From the NCBI GenBank assembly GCA_036346225.1, contig JARFIW010001189.1, forward strand, positions 620,001 to 684,000: a DNA stretch of 64,000 bases, in the 5' to 3' direction. The notes beneath the pieces were generated by a model. The model had not been told where the DNA came from, did not search any database, and worked only from the letters and a program-made list of their open reading frames with translations. Position numbers and translations under genes: made by a program. Positions 55,953-64,000 of this stretch are shown one piece after another (within the stretch, counting starts at the first letter, position 1; each line of letters begins with the position of its first letter). This DNA comes from Platerodrilus igneus (taxonomy: Eukaryota; Arthropoda; Insecta; Coleoptera; Lycidae).

Positions 55953-57124
55953 CAAAAAATACTTTGTGCTTATTTATTTTATATGCCTTGAATCTTTTCC
56001 CTTAAATGCTTTCGACGCAGCTTAGAATTGTACCAGAATTGTACCAAAATTCAATTGGAATTGTCCCCCTAGAATCCAGAAGTATTCTTGTCGACGCTGA
56101 TTTGAATTATTGTCAACGCAGACTTAAAGTATTATTATCGACGCATACTTGAATTGTTCAGAAATGTACCAGAAGTATTATTGTCGACGCAAATTTGAAT
56201 TGTTCAGACTTGAAATATTATTGTCGACACATACTTACAGCCCTATCATTATAAATATTTAATTTAAATCAATTACCCAAATTCTACTCACGTTTTCTAT
56301 AAAAAAAACGGCAAGTATTCTTCGTAATTGTTGCACTATTATCACTGTAACATAAACTTGATATTCTACTATACTTTATTTATTTTACGGGTAGATTTTT
56401 GGTTAACAGTGTCGCAGCGTCGACGTGCATCAGTTGTCAACTGACCGGTCTTATCGCAGAATGGGTGTTAAATAGCATTTTTCCACTACATGTGGGCTGG
56501 GTTTTAAGCAGTTCTGCAGATTATCTTAACCAACCAGGCTTTGTCTTCAACATTCCCTGCATTTTGAAGTGGTTTTTGATGTAATTAATTCGGATTTCCG
56601 TGTAATGGTGTTTATGCTATTGATACCTTATTATTCGTTATCTTTGTCATACGTTGTTTTGTGTAGATATCGCCTTTTCGATAATTGTACAAAATAAATG
56701 ATGTAACTCTAATGCTGTTTTCGTTTGTGTTTATGCATCTTTAAAACTGCGTTTTTTTATCAAAACGCTTATTGTTTCCGCGTAATTGCATAAAGCTTTG
56801 TTAGTTTTTATCTACTCTACTGCGTATTTGTTTTATAAGTAATTAGACACTTCTCAATTACATGTACGATCATTTCTTCTGAATACTCGTTCTATTGTTG
56901 AAAAATATGCTCACTGGCATTACTTAAAATTAAGAACGGCCTATATACAGAGTGTTAAATGCTTGCTATTTACATAATGTACGAATTACTTATTTTTCTG
57001 CTAAATAAATGCAGTTTTCTGATTCCTATTGCAATTTATGGTTACTACACGACCCTTACTACTCAATACACCCCTAAACAACCCCTTAACACAGCAATAT
57101 ATATTTATATGTAGAACCAAACTA
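55953..57124. other. No recognisable gene
   Basis: AT-rich DNA with one minisatellite (56085-56240). A 61-codon frame at 56399-56584 is unassigned. Nothing else is supported. Confidence 0.45.
56085..56240. repeat. Imperfect tandem repeat around gtcgacgca
   Basis: Four to five diverged units follow the pattern agtattattgtcgacgca, then tacttgaattgttcag, with spacing of about 30-60 bp. Starts are near 56081, 56130, 56177 and 56212. Confidence 0.7.
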
Positions 57125-58726
57125 GAAACACTATAACAGGAATTAGACATTGAAAAGGATGGCTTGGGATAACCTATACTTGGAGATGAATTTGAATTAG
57201 CACAAAACAGTTTGAAAACTAATAAGGCACCTGGTATAGATAAGGGACAAGCATAAACTCTAAAAGCCGCTGAATAAGCAGTACGTCTCTTCCAATTTGT
57301 AACTTCTATGTATCAAACGGGCGAAGTATCCAAAAACTTCAAACGTTAAGACCACTTTCACTATACCAAAAACAAGTTGAAAATGCAAGGCATTGTCGCA
57401 ACGAACTTCCAAATGTAGACTTACTTTAAAACAATTTAAAGAAATTAAAATTATTATGTTGTAATAATTATAAGTATTCAGATAAAATACAAAAATTTAT
57501 AAACAACAAAAGAGACATTTTAATATATTTTATTTTATTAAATAAATATTTTAAAAGCTATATATGTGTGTGTGTATGTATGTATGTATGTATGTATGTG
57601 TTGTGTGTGTGTGTGTGTGTAAATAAGGGGGCATCATATTTCGATTCAGTTTTTTCAGAGGATTCTAAATATGTATCGCACATTAATTTTGGACCTATTT
57701 GAAATTTTTGATAAAAACTAATTCCCCGGGGGGGTCGGGTATCCGTGGTCAGATTTTGTGGGGGGTACCATATTTCGACTCAGCTATGTTAGGGGAGTCC
57801 GAATATGTATCGCACATTAATTTTGGACCTATTTGAAATTTTAATTTTCCCGACGGAATATCGCGGGGGCACGGCGTCCCCGTGGCCCGATTTCAACTGA
57901 CATCAAAACTTAAGCTCAGGACACCGAATTGAAGCGATTGATGTATCACACATTGATGTCCGACCATTAGAAAGGCCTCGGACGGACAAACGGACGACAA
58001 ATCGATTTCATAAACGAACGAAGTTCGTTGAAAAAGGGAGGTGACGATAAATGTGAAAATTTTCAAACAATAAGTTTGGCGGCATACGTGTCATAAATAT
58101 TAACTAGAATTGTACAAAAACGAATGGAAAACAAGTTAAAGGAATACTAGAAGAAGTTCAACTTGGGTTTAGGCGAAACAAGGGAACATAGGAGGTCATT
58201 TTAGCTTTAAGGGTGATAATAGAAAAACGGTAAAAGAGGGAGAAAGTGTGTATATAAGGTTTATAGATATGGAAAAAGCGTTCGGCAATGTAAAATAGTA
58301 CAAAATTTTCGAAATACTCCATAAAATTAAAATTAGTTATAGGGATAGACGGATAGTACATAACTTATACAAAGAGCAAATAACTGTAATAGAATTAGCG
58401 CTGAAAAGTAGAGAAGTACATATTTAGGAAATGTGTGATACAGAGATGTGCCCTATCTTCGCCAATTTGCTTAAAGTTTCAGATGATGTAGTGGTATTAG
58501 CATCTAGCAAGAAAGAGTTTTAGGTAGCTCTTAATGAAAGGGAAGCAATACTAACAGAGAGATACGGTATGAAAATTAACAATAATAAAATTTAAAGTAC
58601 TAGTATGTAAAGGGGAGAAAAATAACGTATAAACAAGAAGGCAGACGGGAAACGAGAACTTACAAGAAGTTAAGGATTTCTGCTACCTAGGAAGCCAAAT
58701 ATCGCAAGGTGGAAAAAGTGTAAAAA
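57125..58726 (+). mobile_element. RTE-d: RTE fragment with internal insertion
   Basis: 57125-57371 matches RTE-a about 20440-20700, and 58035-58726 matches about 20700-21470. Readable pieces include FIDMEKAFGNV (motif A, about 58259-58292) and SDDVVVLASSKKE (motif C region, about 58480). Both element ends are missing and the frame is heavily broken. The 660-bp block between is a separate insertion. Confidence 0.8.
57372..58034. mobile_element. Insertion in RTE-d with microsatellite and internal direct repeats
   Basis: The host RTE text stops at 57371 and resumes at 58035. The block contains a TG/TATG microsatellite (57563-57620) and two direct repeats of about 85 bp (57629-57712 and 57760-57845) sharing atgtatcgcacattaattttggac, written here as atgtatcgcacatt plus aattttggac. 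A third, weaker copy is near 57925-57965. It ends in ggacggacaaacggac and gaacgaagttcgtt. No coding capacity; the family is not recognised. Confidence 0.6.
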
Positions 58727-59063
58727 TGGTTGTAGTCAATACGTACCTTTTGTATAATCATGTTCAGGAAAAACAAATTTTAGTAAAGGGCTTCAGAATA
58801 GTAATTCCTGTTTATTATTTGAAACTTGACCAAGGGTAATTAGCATTTTGAAAGGTGAACTACTTATGTTGCTTTCTACGTCAAGGTCAATAGTGACAGG
58901 CGGTATTAGGGTTGATGAGAAAGATCACTTTCTTGAAAAACAAATACTATTTATTCAAAAATTACAAACGTAAATCACCGACTACTACTAAAATTCGATC
59001 TAACATGCTTTACAACATTTCACATAAAAAAGTAAGATATTTTTTTATTTTATGATATAGCTT
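58727..59063. other. No recognisable feature
   Basis: AT-rich gap between RTE-d and RTE-e without a readable frame. Confidence 0.45.
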
Positions 59064-59371
59064 CCATTCCGCATGGACCTGCACCTTGAAGAAGTTCTAG
59101 ATTACTAGAACGGGTGGAATGGCTTGAATGACTTTCGCGTTTCAGTGACGTAAAGAGCCAAACTACAGGTTCAACCAAAGTAGTAGGGTCTTTAGTGAGA
59201 AACAACATTAAGACAGGTCCGCAAAAGAGGACAGCGGCTCTTTCGCTACCTAAACTGGCAGATATCATAGGGGACGGGATGGCATTTTGAGACACACTAT
59301 CGTGATGTGGAAGGCAACGGGAAACCACTACATTATCTCTCAAGTACACAGCGTACTTAATTGTATTTAAG

Positions 59372-60244
59372 ATGATGGCATCTTCTGAGGCAAAAGATTC
59401 CGGAGGTAAAATAGTCTCCCATTCAGATCTCCGGGAGAAGACTACTTCGGAGGATGTGATCAGAATATTTAAAAAAAGAATCGGAAACTTTCTGCGATTC
59501 GGAGCGTGGAATGTCAGAAGTATGAAGCAAGTAGGTAAGCTAAAGCACTTAAAAATTGAAATGGGTGGGTTATTACTAGACATAGTAGGGATCAGCGAAG
59601 TTCGATGGCCAGAGGGGAGGGATTTTTGGAGGGGATACTTTAGGGTAATTAGTACAGGATCAGAAGAAATAAATCCTGGGATAGTTATACGAAAAAGATA
59701 GGGCACTGTGTAGAAAACTACTTACAAAAGAACAAAAGAGTACTCTTGGTTAGATTAGAATACAGTAATAAAACAAGTATACATGGCCACATCTACCCAC
59801 AGTTAAAAAAAGGTAGCAGCGAACTACTAAGATATCGAAGACATACTAAGATACGTATAAGGACATGAAAATTTAATAATTACGGGGGTAGGTGAGGGTA
59901 GGGAAGGAGCGGTAGTAGGTTTATTTGGTATAGGTATGAGAAACGACAGGGGAACTAGGTTGGTAGAATTTTGCGACAAGAACAGTTTAACAACAAACAC
60001 ATTATTTCAACATTATGTTAGAAGATATCAAATAGATTACATTCTTGTTAGACAACAGTTTAGAAATCAAGTAAAAGACTGTAGAAGCTACCCAGAAGCA
60101 GATATAGACATTGATCACAACATCGTAACTATGACGGCCGCTCTCAAATCTAAAAATTTGAAAAAGGAACAAAAAAGGCACTTTGACTTTGGGAAACTAA
60201 AAGCTAAAGATATCCACGAAAGGTTTGAAAAAAAAGACAAATGA
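59372..60244 (+). pseudogene. RTE-e endonuclease domain
   Basis: The frame at 59372-59701 gives FGAWNVRSMKQVGKL and IVGISEVRWPEGRDF; the frame at 59936-60244 gives RNDRGTRLVEFCDKNSL, YQIDYILVRQQF and DIDHNIVTM. Compared with RTE-a, the GNFNA block and the RRYTWK block are deleted (near 59880 and 60015). Stops and shifts lie between the pieces. The His of the final motif is present, although the preceding Asp-Ser order is altered. Confidence 0.82.
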
Positions 60245-60349
60245 ATTGCTGAAAGGTATCGGGAAAAGTTATGATACTAAGGAAGTATAAACAGAATGAA
60301 ATAATAATTATTTATGGTTCCGGGTTGGGACCGTGTCATTTTATAAATT

Positions 60350-60396
60350 AAGGTCGACGTTTCGCCCACTTTTGTAAGGAGTTTCATCAGGACAAT
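60350..60396 (-). ncRNA. Hammerhead-ribozyme-like core in the Penelope-like element
   Basis: Read on the minus strand: CTGATGA at 60390-60384, a 20-base segment that could form a short imperfect stem II (actcc with gtggg), then GAAAC and GTC at about 60365-60356 with GAC following. The bases before CTGATGA (ttgtc) pair with GAC after the cleavage-type GTC to start stem I. Minimal hammerheads of this kind are documented in Penelope-like pseudo-LTRs. Stem II is weak here, so activity is doubtful. Confidence 0.5.
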
Positions 60397-60600
60397 AAAT
60401 ATTAAGAATGATAATATTAAATAGACAAGTCTCAGTGTAAAGAAAAAAGTTACTCCTGAACTAGCAGACTCACTAGCCCATTCATAGCCAAAAGGTGTCT
60501 TGTGGCGAAGTAACTGGTGAAATTAGCGAAAGTGGTGGTTTATATAGGGCGAGAACTTGATGCATGAGTGATCATGCATAGAGAGGAGTGTCGTAGTGGA

Positions 60601-61137
60601 TCAGTGAACGTCACGGTTCCGCTGTTGTGAACATAGGCTTGTTTTCCAAATAGGGGAAAGGTAGTAGCCATCGTCTTTGTTTAGATTGTTAGAATTTTTA
60701 TTGATTTCTATGGATTCTCTAATTTTTCTATTGTAGAAAAATGGAATTCTGGCAATCAGTTTCGTCTTGTCGAAGTTGATGGTATGGCCTGTTTCATGTT
60801 GGTGTTCGGCCACCGCTGAGCGATTGTACTGGCTTGTTCTTAAGCATCACCTATGCTCGTTTAGTCTAGTCTGTACTGACCGTCCTGTTTCTCCTATGTA
60901 TACTAGACCGCAACTGCAGGGTATACTATATACGCCTTGGGCTTTAAGACTATTTTCGGAATCTTTTGGGGTTGGTAATATTTGTGAAATTTTATTAGTG
61001 GGTTTATAGATTGTTTTGATGTTGTATTTACGTAGAATTTTGCCAATTCGGTCTGTTACTCTGTGTATATATGGAAGGATTGCTAAAGATCGTGTATCGA
61101 GATTACAACGTGGTTTAGGGGTTCGTGTAGGATGCAC
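60601..61137 (-). pseudogene. Penelope-like GIY-YIG endonuclease domain
   Basis: The frame at 60847-61137 contains LPYIHRVTDRIGKILRKYNI and then GVYSIPCSCGLVYIGETGRS with TRLNEHR, the GIY-YIG signature with catalytic Tyr and Arg. A shift near 60830 precedes SAVAEHQHETGHTINFDKTK and IESIEI-like text ending near 60601, the conserved C-terminal half (H-x-x-x-x-x-H). In family members this nuclease cleaves target DNA during insertion. Confidence 0.9.
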
Positions 61138-61438
61138 ATGTCGGTTTATTACTCTGCCGATATCTGAGTTGCGATAGCCGTTTTTTATAAGACTAGTTTA
61201 AAGATGGGCCAGTTCATTAGATAAGTTTTCCTGTTGTGAAATCTTCATTGCACGGTGGACTAGAGAGTTGATTACCGATAATTTTTGTGAGGGGTAATGA
61301 TGTGACGACGCTTGTAGGTATCTGTCTGTGTGTATGGGTTTTCGATATACGGAATAACCTAGTCGTCCGTTAGGTTTGCGCTCTACCAGAACGTCAAGGA
61401 ATGGCAGAGTTCCGTTCTTTTTAATTTCTATAGTGAAC

Positions 61439-62203
61439 TTAATATCTTTCTTTATGTTGATTGTTTATGTGATCTAGAAAATTATTAAGCGTTTGATGTC
61501 CATGGGGCCAGATTACAAAAGTGTCGTCTACATAACGGAGCCAAGTTTTTGGTTTAAGGTCTGTGGATTCTAGGGCCATGGACTCCAAAGACTCCATGAA
61601 TATATTGGCCACAATAGGGGACAGAGGTGAGCCCATTGGTGTGCCAAAAATTTATTTGTAAAATTGTCCGTCGAAAACAAAATAGGTAGAGGTTAAACAT
61701 TTTTCTATGAGCATGGCCAGGTGCTCAAATTCGTTTTCTTGAGGTAGGAGTTGTTTAATAATGGAGACAGTGTCTATTATAGGTACGTTTGTAAATAGGG
61801 ATGTTACGTCAAAACTGACTAGTATATCGTTAGGACCTAGCTCAATATTTGCAATTAGTTCTTTGAAATGAGGGGAAGTTTAAAACATTAGTAAGGGTGT
61901 TACCGGAATAAGGTTTTAAGAAATTTGCTAGGTATTTTGCCAGATGGTAGGTTGGTGAGTCAATTGTGCTAACTATCGGACGGAGAGGGACATCAGGTTT
62001 ATGGACTTTAGGAAGGCCGTACAGGCGAGGTGGTTTAGATTCGCAAGGTATTATGCGTTTTTGGATAGTTTTGGAAATATTGGAGGATTTGACGAGTGCT
62101 GAAATTTCCCGTTCAAGTTTTAAAGTGGGGTCTTTTGTTATAGGAGTGTAGGAACCGTCTTGTAATAATTGTTGAATCTTTTCTTTGTATTCATTAAAAA
62201 CCA
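61439..62203 (-). pseudogene. Penelope-like reverse transcriptase
   Basis: The minus strand reads KIQQLLQDGSYTPITKDPT, then PPRLYGLPKVHKPDVPLR and PIVSTIDSPTYHLAKYLANF (fingers, typical of Penelope). A shift near 61870 leads to ILVSFDVTSLFTNVPII (motif A), a TAA near 61661 and GTPMGSPLSPIVANIFME (motif B), then TWLRYVDDTFVIW (motif C, catalytic DD at about 61535). The reading is lost at about 61440. The enzyme type is unambiguous. The N-terminal domain is missing. Confidence 0.9.
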
Positions 62204-64000
62204 ATGGATTGATGGAAAGTGCAAAGAAGTACAAACTAAGATGGAAATAGGAAAGACAGACAAAGCATAAAAATTAATTAGAATGAATTTTAGGATATAA
62301 AACTGTATAGCAAAAATACAAAAGACACGAGAGGAAACGTCTTAATTAAAAATGGAGAGAAAGTGGAATATACAGAGAATTTATATGCAGGAGAGGAACT
62401 AACAACATTAGGACACGAATCAGACATTGAAAAGGATGATTTAAGATATCCTATACTTAGAGATGAGTTTGAATTAACATTAAACGGTCTGAAAAACGGT
62501 ATGGAACTGGGTGCAGATAAGGTACAAGCAGAAACTCTAAAAGTCCCTGGACTAGCAGTAACAAAACGTATTTTCCAACTTGTAAGCTGTATGTATGAGA
62601 CATGCGAGATACCCAAAGATTTCAAACGTAACAATAGTCACCATATTAAAAAAAAAAGAAGCACGCATAGATGTGAAAATTTTCGAACAATAAGTTTGAC
62701 AGCACACGTGTCAAAACTACTAACTAGAATTGCATAAAGACGAATGGAAAAACAAGCTGACGAAATATTAGGAGAAAATCAATTCAGGTTTAGGCGAAAC
62801 AGGGGAACACGGGCGGCTATTTTAGCTCTGAGGGTGATAATGGGGAAAGTAATAGAAAAATGGAGAGCGTGTATATAGGGTTTGTAGATCTGGAAAAAGC
62901 ATTCGACAATGTAAAATGGAAAAAGTGTTCGAAATACTCCAAAAGATTGGAATGAGTTTTAGGGATAGCTTATACAAAGAGCAGAAAGCAGGAACGTCGA
63001 GTAGTAAATATTAGGAAAGGTGTGAAACAGGGTTGTTACCTATCCCGATTAATTTGTAACTTGTACTACGAAGAGACAGTGTGAATACTGTCAAATGCAG
63101 GAAGACAATTAGAATTATTATGCAGGGACAAAAGGTTGATATGCTTAGATTTGCAGATGATATAGCGATATTAACATCTAGCAAGGAAGAGTTAGAAGTT
63201 GTTCTTAATAAAGTGGAAACAGTTCTAACAGAGAGATACGGTATGAAAGTTAACAAAAATAAAACTAAAGTACTAGTGTGCAAAGAAAGAGGAAATAAAT
63301 CAAAAACAAGAATACAAATAGGTAACGAGAACTTATAAAAGGTTTAGGATTTGTGCTACCTAGAAAGCCAAATAACGCGAGATGAAAAGTGCACAAAAGT
63401 TATAAAACAAAGATTAGCATAATGTCGTGCTACATCTAGCAAGAAAAAGCAAATACTGTGTTGAAAGGCAACAAACATAAAAACAAGGAATGTAATTGCT
63501 TAAAACATATGTGTGGAGCACAGCACTGTACGGCTGTAAAAGTTGGACAGTAGGAAAAGCAGACAGGAAAAAGATAGAAGCCTTTGAAATGTTGTGCTAC
63601 AGAAGAATGATGAAGATATCATGGGCATACAAGAACAGTCGAGAACAAAGAGTTGCTAGAAATGCTAGGTGAAGCAAGAAATAGTGGAAAACAGTAAAAA
63701 ATAGAAGCCACATACTACAGCATGAGGGAATAGTGCGGAATATATTAGAAGCAGAGATAGGAAACAAAAGAGATAGAGGTAGACCTAGGTTGGAATATTG
63801 CACACAAATAGTTTAAAATGTTGGTTGTGGGAATTTTAGGGAAATATGTAGACTAGCTCAGAATAGAAATCAATGGAGGCACGCGTCCAACCAGTTCCAA
63901 GAGGGAAAACCTAATGACGAAAAAACTAATTGTACTTAAATCTGATAATTATTACAAGTAACTACAGTTATTGGTTTTGCAATATTCCCAACTAATGTTA
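62204..64000 (+). pseudogene. RTE-e reverse transcriptase
   Basis: It resumes in the linker (WKCKEVQTKMEIGKTDKA-like, near 62215) and gives LRDEFELTLNGLKNGMELG, FRTISLTAHVSKLLTRIA (to 62737), GFVDLEKAFDNV (motif A, about 62880), VKQGCYLSRLICNLYY (motif B, changed), LRFADDIAILTSSKEELE (motif C intact, about 63143-63195) and in the C-terminal domain VEHSTVRL-like and HEGIVRNILEAEIGN (about 63720-63765). Stops and shifts throughout. The reading ends near 63925 and the 3' region continues beyond the window. Confidence 0.85.

Larger units (their letters stand above)
60305..62203 (-). mobile_element. Penelope-like element (RT plus GIY-YIG), 5'-truncated, inserted in RTE-e
   Basis: On the minus strand it runs from RT fingers through the catalytic RT and a GIY-YIG endonuclease to a noncoding end with a hammerhead-like core. 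The 5' part of the element and any upstream pseudo-LTR are missing at the 62203 junction, where the RTE text resumes at caatggattg. No clear target duplication. The coding text is broken in at least three places. Confidence 0.88.
59064..64000 (+). mobile_element. RTE-e: RTE element split by a Penelope-like element; runs past the window end
   Basis: The 5' end (ccattccgcatggacctgcacc) matches RTE-a at 18737. The first part extends to about 60304; after the Penelope-like insertion the element continues from 62204 to the window edge, where the text still matches the RTE-a 3' region near 22090. About 190 bp of the RTE (RTE-a 20045-20235 equivalent) are missing at the insertion. Confidence 0.88.

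Noticed and set aside
59050..59706. 218-codon minus-strand frame over the RTE-e 5' end
   Set aside because: It is the antisense of the RTE endonuclease, whose motifs are readable on the plus strand; a similar antisense frame in RTE-a shows it is a shadow.
1..64000. CRISPR array, prokaryotic operon or phage-defence island
   Set aside because: No regularly spaced identical repeats, no ribosome-binding-site-linked gene chains and no bacterial gene families; the repeats seen are eukaryotic mobile elements and simple tandem repeats.

Overview
This is eukaryotic nuclear DNA, AT-rich, from an arthropod and almost certainly an insect. The inference rests on the mix of transposable elements: mariner, piggyBac, BEL/Pao, several Ty3/Gypsy families (one with the AGT...ACT termini and tRNA-Ser primer site of the Drosophila 17.6/297 group), RTE-type non-LTR elements with ATG-repeat tails, a Penelope-like element, a tRNA-derived SINE and a Crypton-like tyrosine recombinase. 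A large-genome insect such as a beetle would fit, but the species cannot be named from the window. No intact host gene, tRNA, rRNA, CRISPR array or operon is visible. Nearly every recognisable open frame is a decayed mobile-element gene.

Layout. 1-6.1 kb is mostly unannotated AT-rich DNA with an exon-like island (1.08-1.39 kb, minus), a strong inverted repeat (3.77-3.89 kb) and a minus-strand LTR remnant. 6.1-6.6 kb is a piggyBac transposase relic. 6.7-11.9 kb is an internally deleted Gypsy element (Gypsy-A, duplication GGCG) with a foldback insertion in its 5' LTR and a solo LTR (duplication CAAT) in its gag. 12.9-14.2 kb is a second solo LTR of that inserted family (duplication ATGG). 14.2-23.1 kb is another deleted Gypsy-like element (Gypsy-B, duplication CCGG); a SINE sits in its leader and a 4.3-kb RTE element splits its 3' LTR with a 9-bp duplication. 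25.3-26.3 kb is a mariner relic. 27.3-37.0 kb is a Gypsy element (Gypsy-C) with all gag-pol domains but many breaks; its 3' LTR carries a solo LTR of the Gypsy-A family, and its own 5' LTR preserves the empty site.

37.1-38.4 kb is a BEL/Pao pol relic. 38.4-40.3 kb is bounded by inverted pyrimidine/purine-rich arms. 42.1-42.6 kb is another Gypsy-A-family solo LTR. 43.4-44.7 kb is a Crypton-like tyrosine-recombinase gene broken by an RTE tail. 44.7-49.7 kb is a minus-strand RTE copy interrupted by a plus-strand RTE of another subfamily. 52.2-52.6 kb is a second piggyBac relic, abutting a minus-strand Gypsy element (Gypsy-D, 52.6-about 55.9 kb). 57.1 kb to the end holds two more RTE copies; the last is split by a Penelope-like element with RT, GIY-YIG endonuclease and a hammerhead-ribozyme-like core.

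The window is best read as a record of nested insertion, solo-LTR formation and decay. I found no convincing new multi-gene system. The most useful leads are the CGCG/GGCG target sites of the Gypsy-A family, the two unrelated insertions breaking RTE copies at nearly the same internal position, the ribozyme-like motif, and the unclassified inverted-arm element.
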